A stretch of DNA of 8,348 nt from GCA-001735895 sp965370015 (GCA_965370015.1 CBDUSZ010000153.1:1-8348), one strand, 5' to 3'; numbered from the stretch's first letter, positions 1-7,143 are shown. Program-made: numbers and translations. Notes: a model not told the origin generated them from the letters alone.

Positions 1-1
1 A

Positions 2-586
2 AAATATGCGGGCACGGTTAAGCAGTTGACGCTTGAGCATCTCGACCCGGGTAACTCAGAGAGCATAAATTTATTACAGAGACAATTTCAACGAACTTCA
101 GCCTGGTCGAAATTACTGCATGCCTGGAAGTGGGTGCTGGGGCTTTTAATGGTCCTGGTGGCTGTCACCGGCTATAACCAGGCGATAGCATTACAGGCAT
201 TAGATGAGCAGTTAGTGCAAATTAAAGCGAGTCAATACGAATTGCTGAAAAAGCACTTATCTGCCAGTACAAGGCCGACAGATGACCTGAAAAAAGAATT
301 GATAAACCTGCTGAAACAAAATCAATCAGGGGCTAAAGAAGTTAATTTTCTGGAATTACTACGTCAGTTTACGCAGGCAAAATCCATTTATGCATCGGTT
401 ACTATCGGTAGAATTGGATATCAAAATGAACGTTTGAGTATCGACATCACCAGCAATAATCTAAACCAGCTGGAATCTTTGTTAGAAGCAATTGAATCTA
501 GCGGGCAATCCGTAAAGCTGCAAAACCTGAATATCAAACCCGATATTATTTCCGGGAAATTTGTACTTGACGGAGCATCCGAATGA
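2..586 (+). CDS. gspL: Type II secretion system protein GspL, C-terminal part (5' end outside window)
   Basis: Inner-membrane platform protein of the type II secretion system. In the family, the cytoplasmic N-terminal domain binds the GspE ATPase and the periplasmic domain pairs with GspM. The frame is open to the left edge, so a TTG at position 26 that could pass for a start is internal. About 194 residues are visible. They show the linker motif INLLQRQF before the membrane, which resembles the NLLQ motif typical of GspL. One membrane segment follows (roughly WVLGLLMVLVAVTGYNQAI), then a periplasmic coiled-coil-like stretch and a ferredoxin-like domain with alternating strands and helices. 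The actin-like cytoplasmic half is missing because of the window edge; there is no sign of a break. The stop overlaps the gspM start (ATGA), as expected for translational coupling. Identification rests on recognised family motifs, the hydrophobic profile and the following gspM and gspN. Confidence 0.88.
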   Translation, partial: KYAGTVKQLTLEHLDPGNSESINLLQRQFQRTSAWSKLLHAWKWVLGLLMVLVAVTGYNQAIALQALDEQLVQIKASQYELLKKHLSASTRPTDDLKKELINLLKQNQSGAKEVNFLELLRQFTQAKSIYASVTIGRIGYQNERLSIDITSNNLNQLESLLEAIESSGQSVKLQNLNIKPDIISGKFVLDGASE

Positions 587-1059
587 AGGATTCACTGTCG
601 AAACTTAATCCGCGTGAAAAAATTATACTCTTACTGGCGGCTTTCGCCTTACTTGGCCTGTTAATTCATGCGCTAATCATAGAGCCGTTTAATCAGAAAA
701 AACTTGAGTTAAACGAAGCACTTGAGCAAGGCAACATCGACCTGAAATGGATGCAAACAGCAATCGTTCAGTTGCCGCTAAATGATAATTTAAACCAGGT
801 GGTAAAATTTGAAGGTTCGCTCGCGAATCTAATAGACAAGGAGGTTCGAAGCCAGAACCTCAGCGCCTTTTTAACCCAAATGACACCGATTAGCGATGAA
901 GAAATAAGAGTCCGCTATAAGGACATTAACTTCAATCGACTATTAAGTTTTATCGCACAGGTTAACAACCAGGGGCTTAGGGTTAAGGATCTAAGAATCA
1001 ATGCCACCGATAAACCCGGTGAGGTAGATTGCAGCCTGGTATTGAAGAAAAATGAGTAG
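583..1059 (+). CDS. gspM: Type II secretion system protein GspM
   Basis: Small bitopic inner-membrane protein that partners GspL in the assembly platform of the type II secretion system. It has 158 residues, the usual size for GspM. A short cytoplasmic N-terminus carries the family-like LNPREK stretch. One membrane helix follows at about residues 14-34 and ends before the typical EPF boundary motif. Then comes a periplasmic coiled coil (about 37-58) containing the DLKWMQ motif, where GspM proteins usually have a conserved Trp-Met. A C-terminal ferredoxin-like domain runs to the end. The ATG overlaps the gspL stop by 4 bp and has a good ribosome site (GGAG at 572-575, 7 bases upstream), so the start is well supported. 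Its stop in turn overlaps a possible small open frame beginning at 1052. Confidence 0.9.
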   Translation: MKDSLSKLNPREKIILLLAAFALLGLLIHALIIEPFNQKKLELNEALEQGNIDLKWMQTAIVQLPLNDNLNQVVKFEGSLANLIDKEVRSQNLSAFLTQMTPISDEEIRVRYKDINFNRLLSFIAQVNNQGLRVKDLRINATDKPGEVDCSLVLKKNE

Positions 1060-1225
1060 ACACGGACCCCCCGAATCTTTGCAAAACCTGCCATTAGCCC
1101 TGCTCAGGCTAACCCCGACGAATGCAGCGATTGCTTCGAGTATTAGCCGCGTTCGATGTCCTGACGTTGATCATTTTGCTGTCCAATATGGTGCGCTCAG
1201 AGTTGATCAGAGCTTCCCGGGATGA
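1052..1225 (+). CDS. Possible 57-aa coupling ORF between gspM and gspN
   Basis: I do not recognise this protein. An ATG at 1052 overlaps the end of gspM by 8 bases. The frame stays open for 57 codons and ends with TGA at 1223-1225, inside the ATGA that starts gspN. It thus bridges the 162-bp gap with overlaps at both ends, the geometry of translational coupling. gspN itself has no clear ribosome site, which gives such a frame a plausible job. The peptide begins MSRHGPPESLQNLPLALL and has no membrane segment, signal peptide or known motif; one Cys and several Arg and Pro are visible. Against it: no clear ribosome site, no family resemblance, and type II operons normally have nothing between these genes. 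It could be a real small protein, a passive translation bridge, or chance. Confidence 0.35.
   Translation: MSRHGPPESLQNLPLALLRLTPTNAAIASSISRVRCPDVDHFAVQYGALRVDQSFPG
1094..1112 (+). other. Small hairpin in the gspM-gspN gap
   Basis: TTAGCC (1094-1099) and GGCTAA (1107-1112) are perfect 6-bp complementary arms around a 7-base loop. Two further pairs (TG/CA) could form if C1100 bulges. There is no T-run after it, so it is not a normal intrinsic terminator. An mRNA processing or stabilising hairpin inside the operon is possible; chance is also possible for arms this short. Confidence 0.35.
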
Positions 1226-1995
1226 AATCAGTTTGGAAACCCGCATTGTTTTTCGTGTTTTGCCTGGGCATTACATTACTCATAAACACCCCTGCAGGTC
1301 ATCTGGTCGCACGCCTAAAAATCCCTGAAAATATCACAATCTCTCCACTACAGGGTAGCTTATTCAAGGGACGTACCGATACCCTGGGTGTCAATCAGCT
1401 CACTATTCACGACCTCGAATATCAATTTAAACTATCTTGTTTGATCACCGCAAGCCTGTGTTATCAGATTGATTTTGACCGGGGGTCAGCGCTGATACGT
1501 TTCGTGCCTATAACCGGATCGATCGAAGTATCACAGCTAAATATAGAGCTTTCGATGAGCGACCTGACTGGATTGCCAAATAAATTACTCATCCAACCCA
1601 GTGGCAGTCTGATTTTGAGGTCGGACAATTTAAAATTCATGCAGGCTAAACTGATCGATATTGATGCAGTTGTTGTTTGGAAAAATGCTGGCATAGCGGG
1701 TGAGGATATTAACCTCGGCGATTACCAGCTCAACATAATAAAAGACAGTGGGCAGTATCGAATTAACCTGGTGGATAAAGAAGCCGTACTGGATGTCGAG
1801 GGTCAGGGTGAATTAAAATCTGATGGTCGCTATAGCTTCGAGATCAATATACTTACGAAGGCTGGGCTGGATGCTCGTATAAAAAATGCGCTGGAATTCG
1901 TTGCAAGTAAAAAAGGGCTAAGGCAATACCATGTTCGCCGCTCGGGAGTATCAAAGAAAAGGCTGTTATCTTATTTGTCTTTTGAAAGCATTTGA
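1222..1995 (+). CDS. gspN: Type II secretion system protein GspN
   Basis: Accessory protein of the type II secretion system, present in only some systems and of unsettled exact role. It has 257 residues, close to the usual 250. An N-terminal hydrophobic anchor or signal (about residues 8-26, ending NTPAG) precedes a periplasmic, mostly beta domain. Family-like points are LKIP (32-35) followed by GSLFKG (45-50, matching the common GTLWxG pattern), VVWKNAG (151-157) and LGDY (165-168). Two Cys at about 73 and 80 could form a periplasmic disulfide. The ATG at 1222 is the only reasonable start because an in-frame TGA lies at 1204. No good Shine-Dalgarno is seen (only CCCGGG just before), so expression may rely on coupling to upstream translation. 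It is the last recognisable gsp gene; gspC and other members are not in the window. Confidence 0.85.
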   Translation: MKSVWKPALFFVFCLGITLLINTPAGHLVARLKIPENITISPLQGSLFKGRTDTLGVNQLTIHDLEYQFKLSCLITASLCYQIDFDRGSALIRFVPITGSIEVSQLNIELSMSDLTGLPNKLLIQPSGSLILRSDNLKFMQAKLIDIDAVVVWKNAGIAGEDINLGDYQLNIIKDSGQYRINLVDKEAVLDVEGQGELKSDGRYSFEINILTKAGLDARIKNALEFVASKKGLRQYHVRRSGVSKKRLLSYLSFESI

Positions 1996-2031
1996 AATTT
2001 ATCCATAGCAACAAGTGGTAGTAAAAATCGT

Positions 2032-2059
2032 TTGAACACAAGAGTCGATATCGTAATGT
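2032..2059 (+). promoter_or_regulatory. Weak candidate promoter before the ABC exporter gene
   Basis: TTGAAC at 2032-2037, a 16-base spacer and TAATGT at 2054-2059 resemble a sigma-70 promoter. The -35 part is good and the -10 part poor. It lies in the 86-bp gap after gspN, where no terminator hairpin is apparent, so read-through from the secretion operon is equally possible. Confidence 0.2.
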
Positions 2060-2081
2060 TGAGGCTGGTTAGTTTTACTTT

Positions 2082-3938
2082 ATGCAATCAGCATGGCCTC
2101 GAACAAGAGAGGTTTTTAAGCTAATGGGATCAGCATTAATGATGGGGCGCACGGAAAAAGCCAATAGTAATCGAAACGACTGGTACAACATCCGCCAGAT
2201 GATGCCCTTTGTCTGGGCCTATAAGAGTCGTGTGTTACTGGCTTTAAGCTGCCTCGTCATTTCGAAGCTGGCGATGGTAGGTATACCCATCGTATTAAAA
2301 TATATCGTCGATGCACTGGATAAGAATGCCGGGGAAGTAGTCGTTTTACCGGTAATATTTTTACTCGCATACGGCGTGCTGCGATTTATTAATTCAGGGT
2401 TCAATGAACTGCGCGATGCAATCTTCGCGCGCGTGCGTTACCACGCGATGAACAGTCTGTCGGTAACCACCTTGACCCACCTGCACAACCTGTCCCTGCG
2501 CTACCATCTTGAGCGCAATACCGGCGCGATATCCAGGGATATGGAACGGGGTTCGCAAAGTATCAGTTCGATCTTGAATTACCTGGTGTTTAATATCATT
2601 CCTACCGCGGCTGAACTTGCCCTGGTAGCAAGTATCCTGTTCATCCAGTACGACAATCATTTCGCCATCATCATATTTGTTACGGTTATTATTTATGTCG
2701 CTTTTACGCTGATAGTGACCGAATGGCGCATGCATTTTCGCCACGAGATGAACGCCCTGGACTCGAGTGCGAATGGCCGCGCGATGGACAGCCTGATGAA
2801 CTACGAAACGGTCAAATACTTCAATAACGACGATCATGAAATTAATCGCTATCGCCAGACCATGGGGCAATGGGAGGAGGCGGCGGTGAATAGTCAAAAT
2901 ACAATGTCGACACTCAATTTTGGCCAGGGCGCAATTATTGCCATCGGTGTCACCGGCATCATGTATCTGGCTGCACTGGGTGTCAGCAATGGAGAATTAA
3001 GTCTGGGTGACCTGGTATTGATCAATACTATGATGCTGCAATTATTCCTGCCTTTGAATTTTCTCGGTATTATTTATCGAGCGCTTAAATACTCACTCGC
3101 CGACATGGACATGGTTATCAAGCTGTTGCAAAAACCGATTGAAATTACAGATTGCGAAGACGCAAAGCCACTCGTATTAAAAGATACTTCGGTCGAATTC
3201 AAACAGGTGAGCTTTAAATACGACGGCGACCGCAGCATTCTTCACGATATTAGCTTTAAGGTTGAGGACGGTAAAAAACTCGCAATTGTCGGTCCATCAG
3301 GCGCGGGTAAATCCACGATTGCAAGGTTGTTATTCCGGTTTTACGATATCAATGACGGCGAGATTTTAATCAGCGGACAAAATATTGCAAAGGTTTCACA
3401 AAAAAGCTTAAGACAGGCTATCGGTATCGTGCCCCAGGACACCGTGCTGTTTAATGATAGTATTTTGTATAACATTCGATATGCGAAGGCCGATGCCTCG
3501 GAACAGGAGGTGTTTGCAGCAGCCAGGCTCGCCGATATCCACGATTTCATTCAAAGCCTGCCCGAGGGATACGCGACCATTGTCGGTGAACGTGGTCTGA
3601 AGTTATCTGGTGGAGAAAAACAGCGTGTGGCGATAGCACGAGTATTATTAAAAAACCCTTCGATACTTGTGTTTGATGAAGCAACTTCCAGCCTTGATAG
3701 TAAGTCGGAAAAGAATATTCTGTCCGGGCTGTATAAAATTTCGCGCAACAAAACCACGGTCGTTATTGCCCACCGACTTTCAACTATTGTTGATGCAGAT
3801 ACTATTATCGTGCTGGATCAGGGCCGCATAAAAGAGCAGGGTAGTCATGCGCAACTCATGCAGAAAGGAGGCATATACGCTCAACTGTGGGCAATCCAGC
3901 AGAGAAAGGCCGATGCAAACGGAGACACTTTAATTTAA
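2082..3938 (+). CDS. atm1: Atm1/ABCB7-type ABC exporter half-transporter
   Basis: Inner-membrane ABC exporter with six predicted membrane helices (about residues 48-345) fused to an ATPase domain (about 370-605); it should work as a homodimer. ATPase motifs are complete: Walker A GPSGAGKST (404-412), Q-loop Gln452, signature LSGGEKQ (508-514), Walker B ILVFDE (528-533), D-loop SSLD (536-539) and switch His564. The Atm1 class is indicated by NYETVKYFNND (240-250), LNFGQ (278-282) and TEWRMHFR (213-220). In bacterial Atm1 the corresponding region lines the glutathione pocket. The family exports glutathione-bound sulfur, persulfide or metal adducts linked to iron-sulfur homeostasis and metal detoxification; the substrate here is inferred. 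The length of 618 aa is typical. Start choice is uncertain: Met15 (2124), preceded by GAGAGG, is an alternative and would remove a poorly conserved leader. The gene converges on dsrC with only 53 bp between stops. Confidence 0.9.
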   Translation: MQSAWPRTREVFKLMGSALMMGRTEKANSNRNDWYNIRQMMPFVWAYKSRVLLALSCLVISKLAMVGIPIVLKYIVDALDKNAGEVVVLPVIFLLAYGVLRFINSGFNELRDAIFARVRYHAMNSLSVTTLTHLHNLSLRYHLERNTGAISRDMERGSQSISSILNYLVFNIIPTAAELALVASILFIQYDNHFAIIIFVTVIIYVAFTLIVTEWRMHFRHEMNALDSSANGRAMDSLMNYETVKYFNNDDHEINRYRQTMGQWEEAAVNSQNTMSTLNFGQGAIIAIGVTGIMYLAALGVSNGELSLGDLVLINTMMLQLFLPLNFLGIIYRALKYSLADMDMVIKLLQKPIEITDCEDAKPLVLKDTSVEFKQVSFKYDGDRSILHDISFKVEDGKKLAIVGPSGAGKSTIARLLFRFYDINDGEILISGQNIAKVSQKSLRQAIGIVPQDTVLFNDSILYNIRYAKADASEQEVFAAARLADIHDFIQSLPEGYATIVGERGLKLSGGEKQRVAIARVLLKNPSILVFDEATSSLDSKSEKNILSGLYKISRNKTTVVIAHRLSTIVDADTIIVLDQGRIKEQGSHAQLMQKGGIYAQLWAIQQRKADANGDTLI

Positions 3939-3991
3939 ACAGCGGGCTGTGGGTACATAACGCCCTGGCGAGAACTATTTTTCAGAAAACT

Positions 3992-4324
3992 TTACACGCA
4001 ACCGGTAGGTTTAGGTAACCCGGCGTATTTGCAGGCTTGTTTGGCAGGTCCAAAGGGAAACAGCTCGTATAGATATTTACTGTTGCCTTTTTCTCTTCCC
4101 AGGCGTTTACCAATTGCTTTGGTCAATACCCGTACCGCTGGCGCTATTTTATATTCCTCATAATACTCGTGTAAAAAACTAATAATTTCCCAGTGTTCCT
4201 TTGCTAATTCGGTGCCGTCTTTAGCAGCCATGGCTTCCGCGACTTCAGTGGACCAGTCACTCATGTTTATCAGGTATCCCTCTTCGTCAGTTTCATAGCT
4301 AATTCCACTCACATCTAAAGACAT
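3992..4324 (-). CDS. dsrC: DsrC/TusE-family sulfur carrier with both C-terminal cysteines (DsrC type)
   Basis: Small cytoplasmic sulfur-carrier protein. The core motifs are EEGYL near the N-terminus, EHWEII, APAVRVLTKAIGK, EKGNSKYLY, and the C-terminal arm ending CKYAGLPKPTGCV. Two cysteines are present, Cys98 and the penultimate Cys109, 11 residues apart. DsrC proteins of dissimilatory sulfur metabolism have this pair and form a trisulfide bridge with sulfite reductase product. TusE proteins, which relay sulfur for tRNA 2-thiouridine, usually keep only the penultimate Cys. The whole protein closely resembles purple sulfur bacterial DsrC as I recall it. I chose the ATG whose first base is 4324 (110 aa), which matches the usual N-terminus. 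An upstream in-frame ATG at 4342 would add six atypical residues (MYSKCI). Neither start has a strong ribosome site. No dsrAB, dsrEFH or tusBCD gene is adjacent, so it is an orphan copy here; a TusE-like role cannot be excluded. Confidence 0.93.
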   Translation of the reverse strand: MSLDVSGISYETDEEGYLINMSDWSTEVAEAMAAKDGTELAKEHWEIISFLHEYYEEYKIAPAVRVLTKAIGKRLGREKGNSKYLYELFPFGPAKQACKYAGLPKPTGCV

Positions 4325-4534
4325 AATACACTTCGAGTACATCTGTTTTAACCGCTAATTAAAATGTTTAAACACGACCAGAACTCTAGCATTATTTAGC
4401 CTATGTTTCACGAACCTGTATCACATAATCGATGTTAATTTTTACCTATTGCTACATCTATAGCTACGCAATGAGTTCCCTTCAACTTTGTGCCTATAAA
4501 TTGTCCTGCGGAGTCATATTTGTAAACCTGAAGA

Positions 4535-4562
4535 TGATAATTCGCTATAATCGAGATTATCA
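4535..4562 (+). promoter_or_regulatory. Inverted repeat enclosing a consensus -10 box upstream of maeB
   Basis: TATAAT at 4546-4551 is a perfect sigma-70 -10 hexamer, 28 bases before the maeB ATG. The -35 is poor (TTGTAA at 4520-4525 is too far, with a 20-base spacer), so an activator may be needed. The perfect arms TGATAAT (4535-4541) and ATTATCA (4556-4562) flank the -10 symmetrically, with a 14-base gap. This is the arrangement of a repressor operator. A second possible -10, TATAAA at 4495-4500, lies upstream. The rest of 4325-4579 (divergent from dsrC) shows no gene, and I could not pick a convincing dsrC promoter on the minus strand. Confidence 0.45.
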
Positions 4563-4579
4563 CCGACAGAGTTAAATCC

Positions 4580-6844
4580 ATGGCAGAAGAATACCGCGAA
4601 AAAGCCCTCCAATATCATCTGAAACCATCACCTGGGAAACTTCGAATAGAGCCAACTACGCCCCTGACAACGCAACAAGATCTCGCGTTGGCATACTCGC
4701 CCGGCGTTGCTTATCCTTGCGAAGAGATCGCTTCTGATCCAATCAACGCGCGATTGTATACCGCTAAAGCTAATTTGATCGGCGTAATTACTAACGGTAC
4801 TGCAGTGCTGGGTCTGGGAGATATCGGCAGCCTGGCGTCAAAACCGGTGATGGAGGGTAAGGCGGTTTTGTTTAAACGATTCGCCGGCATCGATGCTTTC
4901 GATATCGAAATTGACGAAAAAGACCCAGAGCTACTCGCGCAAACAATCGAACGGCTTGAGCCGACATTCGGCGGTATTAATCTAGAGGATATTAAGGCGC
5001 CTGACTGTTTCTATGTGGAAAAATATTTGCGCGAACGCCTGTCGATCCCGGTGTTTCATGATGATCAGCATGGTACCGCTATCGTCGTTGCGGCAGCTTT
5101 GAAAAGTGCACTGGCGGTTGTCGACAAGGATATAACCAGGGTTAAACTGGTCGCTTCGGGCGCCGGGGCCGCCGCTATTTCGTGCCTGAAACTCCTGGTG
5201 ACGATGGGCCTGGACAAAAAAAATATTATCGTCACCGATTTGCACGGGGTGATATACGAAGGTCGAACCGAGGAAATGGATGAATTTAAACAATCGTTCG
5301 CAAGAGACACCACGAAACGAACGCTGGGTGAAGTGATTGTCGATGCGGATATTTTTTTGGGACTTTCTGCCGGTAACATACTGACACCCGAGATGGTCAA
5401 ATCGATGGCCAAGGACCCAATTGTATTTGCATTGGCTAACCCGACTCCGGAAATAGATCCAGTGCTCGCCAGGAAAGCCCGGGCAGATGCCATTATCGCA
5501 ACCGGCCGCTCCGATTTTCCCAACCAGGTTAACAACGTGCTTTGTTTTCCGTTTTTATTTCGTGGCGCGCTCGACGTGGGTGCAACGGAAATAAATGAAG
5601 CGATGAAAATTGCCTGTGTCGATGCGATATCGAAACTGGCGCGTGAAGGCACCAGCGACGTGGTGGCTAATGCATATCACGGTGAGTCACTCACATTTGG
5701 CCCGGAATATCTGATTCCGAAGCCATTCGATCAACGCTTAATCCTCAAAATCGCACCGGCTGTAGCCAAAGCTGCGATGGATTCCGGGGTCGCCCTGAAA
5801 CCGATTGAAGACTGGGACGCCTATCAACAAAAATTAGAATCTTTTGTATTCCGCTCGGTTTTATTCATGAAACCAGTGTTCGATAAAGCACGCAATAACC
5901 TGCGCAAGGTGGTGTTTACCGAAGGCGAAAATTTAACTGTATTGCAGGCCGTAGACAACATTGTGCTGGAAAAACTCTGCCATCCAGTCGTACTAGGCCG
6001 CTCCGAGGTGGTAAACAGATTGATAAAAGAAAATGGGTTGTCGATCAGGCCTGGAAAGAACTTCGAGTTGCTCGATTACGACGATGATAAAGAATGGTGG
6101 ACTCTGTACCACTCAATTACCGAGCGCGAGGGTAAAACTGAATCGGAAGCACGCGAGCTGATTCGTATCAGCCCGACGATTCAAGGGGCATTGATGGTCA
6201 AAATGGGCAAGGCCGATACCATGATCTGCGGTACTATCGGTCGCTATCACCGGCATTTAGAACGTTTGCTCAGTGTGTCTCACCAGGGTGATGGCGCCAA
6301 TAAGGTTTCGGCCCTGAGTGGACTTATCATGAGCGACCATACCATTTTCATGTGCGATACTCAGGTTACACCAGATCCACCTGCGGAAACCATTGCGAAG
6401 ATGACTCTCAGTGCAGCCAGGGAGGTTAGTCGATTTGGTCTGAAACCAAGAGTAGCACTGTTGTCACATTCCAATTTCGGTAGCCGCGACTCGCAGTCAT
6501 CGAGAAAAATGCGTGATGCGCTCGAATTGATCCATCAACTAGACCCATCACTGATGGTCGAAGGTGAAATGCAGGCCGATTCCGCTATGGTGCCGCGTAT
6601 CAGAAATGCAACTTTCCCGCATTCGAACCTGGAGGGCGAGGCTAACCTGTTAATTATGCCAAATATCGACGCTGCAAACATTACCTTTAACATGCTCAAG
6701 GCAGTGAGCCGGGGCATATCTCTGGGCCCTGTGCTACTCGATTGCCCGATTGCGGCGCACATTGTCGCACCAAATACCACCGTGCGTGGCCTGGTTAACA
6801 TGACCGCCATTGCAGCCGCACGCTGCGATGACGCAAGCCAATAG
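4580..6844 (+). CDS. maeB: NADP-type malic enzyme MaeB with C-terminal phosphotransacetylase-like domain
   Basis: Oxidative decarboxylation of malate to pyruvate and CO2 in the cytoplasm, supplying pyruvate and reducing power. It has 754 residues, the usual size of the long fused enzyme. The malic domain (about 1-425) shows the catalytic Tyr in AYSPGVAYPC (38-47), TNGTAVLGLGDIG (71-83), the Lys94 region GKAVLFKR, metal-binding acids around LEDIKAPDC and FHDDQHGT (159-166), a nucleotide-binding GAGAAA (194-199) and FPNQVNN (313-319). The phosphotransacetylase-like domain (about 428-750) begins near KPVFDKARNN. In known MaeB proteins it binds acetyl-CoA as an inhibitor and has no transacetylase activity; I infer the same here. 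Cofactor preference for NADP follows the family, not a residue I can prove. The ATG has a weak ribosome site (AGAG, 8 bases upstream), and the N-terminus MAEEYREKALQYH fits the family. The 55-aa frame starting 8 bases after its stop may be co-transcribed. Confidence 0.95.
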   Translation: MAEEYREKALQYHLKPSPGKLRIEPTTPLTTQQDLALAYSPGVAYPCEEIASDPINARLYTAKANLIGVITNGTAVLGLGDIGSLASKPVMEGKAVLFKRFAGIDAFDIEIDEKDPELLAQTIERLEPTFGGINLEDIKAPDCFYVEKYLRERLSIPVFHDDQHGTAIVVAAALKSALAVVDKDITRVKLVASGAGAAAISCLKLLVTMGLDKKNIIVTDLHGVIYEGRTEEMDEFKQSFARDTTKRTLGEVIVDADIFLGLSAGNILTPEMVKSMAKDPIVFALANPTPEIDPVLARKARADAIIATGRSDFPNQVNNVLCFPFLFRGALDVGATEINEAMKIACVDAISKLAREGTSDVVANAYHGESLTFGPEYLIPKPFDQRLILKIAPAVAKAAMDSGVALKPIEDWDAYQQKLESFVFRSVLFMKPVFDKARNNLRKVVFTEGENLTVLQAVDNIVLEKLCHPVVLGRSEVVNRLIKENGLSIRPGKNFELLDYDDDKEWWTLYHSITEREGKTESEARELIRISPTIQGALMVKMGKADTMICGTIGRYHRHLERLLSVSHQGDGANKVSALSGLIMSDHTIFMCDTQVTPDPPAETIAKMTLSAAREVSRFGLKPRVALLSHSNFGSRDSQSSRKMRDALELIHQLDPSLMVEGEMQADSAMVPRIRNATFPHSNLEGEANLLIMPNIDAANITFNMLKAVSRGISLGPVLLDCPIAAHIVAPNTTVRGLVNMTAIAAARCDDASQ

Positions 6845-6852
6845 GCGCCATT

Positions 6853-7020
6853 ATGCCCTTTGTCATTTTATTATTAGCGGTACTGGCTCTATTTTTATAC
6901 CTCACGCTCGGTGCCGCAAAAAGCCCAGATACGAAGAAATATTTCTATCTTTTCCTGCTCGTCGACATCTGGTTAGGTAGTGTGTTTATTTACCTGCTGG
7001 TAAGCGCTATTTCGAATTAA
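6853..7020 (+). CDS. Small 55-aa membrane protein (hypothetical)
   Basis: I do not recognise a family. The frame runs from ATG at 6853 to TAA at 7018-7020. The protein has two strongly hydrophobic stretches, about residues 2-20 (starting MPFVILLLAVLALFLYL) and 31-52 (YLFLLVDIWLGSVFIYLL region). A short polar hairpin, about 22-30 (AKSPDTKKY), separates them, so two membrane helices with a charged turn are predicted. The positive charge in the turn suggests it faces the cytoplasm with both ends outside. It starts 8 bases after the maeB stop, on the same strand, with only a weak ribosome site (AGGCG at 6843-6847), so it may be expressed by coupling or read-through from maeB. A clean membrane-protein profile over the full length argues for a real gene. 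A role in transport or as a membrane-protein subunit would be a guess. Confidence 0.6.
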   Translation: MPFVILLLAVLALFLYLTLGAAKSPDTKKYFYLFLLVDIWLGSVFIYLLVSAISN

Positions 7021-7027
7021 AGCTATG

Positions 7028-7072
7028 TGTTTGCAAACAGTATTCGCAACCTGGGGAACAACGGATTATCCG
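7028..7072. repeat. Two short perfect palindromes after the small membrane-protein gene
   Basis: TGTTTGCAAACA (7028-7039) is a perfect 12-bp palindrome. CGGATTATCCG (7062-7072) is a perfect palindrome around a single central T. Neither has a loop long enough for a good RNA hairpin nor a T-run after it, so they look more like protein-binding sites than terminators. They begin the gene-free stretch 7021-7269. Confidence 0.3.
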
Positions 7073-7089
7073 AAATATGGACATGAATG

Positions 7090-7141
7090 ACGCTGTGACT
7101 AACTTGTTTTCAGGACAAATCCGCTGCGTTTTCCACAGCGT
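7090..7141 (+). promoter_or_regulatory. Long-range inverted repeat with an alternative hairpin upstream of the lyase gene
   Basis: ACGCTGTG (7090-7097) and CACAGCGT (7134-7141) are perfect 8-bp complementary arms with a 36-base gap. The right arm can instead pair with CGCTG at 7122-7126 (5 bp, 9-base loop). The two pairings exclude each other, which is the geometry of a switchable leader. No poly-T tract follows. Whether this region is transcribed is unknown, so this remains a structural observation. Confidence 0.3.
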
Positions 7142-7143
7142 TA

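Noticed and set aside
26..28. TTG as a start codon for the first gene
   Set aside because: The frame is open to the left edge and the protein is clearly the C-terminal part of GspL, so the codon is internal.
1122..1328. A 68-codon frame with a hydrophobic N-terminal stretch in the gspM-gspN gap
   Set aside because: It overlaps gspN by more than 100 bases in another frame, has no ribosome site, and its second half is simply gspN read out of frame.
2394..2897. A 167-codon frame on the minus strand inside the ABC exporter gene
   Set aside because: It is antisense to a well-supported conserved membrane domain, and its predicted protein shows no family features.
3939..3991. A terminator between the convergent exporter and dsrC genes
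   Set aside because: Only tiny stems are present (ACAG/CTGT around CGGG; CGCC/GGCG with a 2-base loop), and none is strong or followed by a proper T-run.
3992..4324. Naming the small sulfur carrier tusE
   Set aside because: It has the extra upstream cysteine and C-terminal arm typical of DsrC and lacks tus neighbours; TusE is kept only as an alternative.
4982..5652. Long minus-strand frames inside maeB
   Set aside because: They are antisense reads of conserved malic enzyme motifs, with no recognisable protein features.
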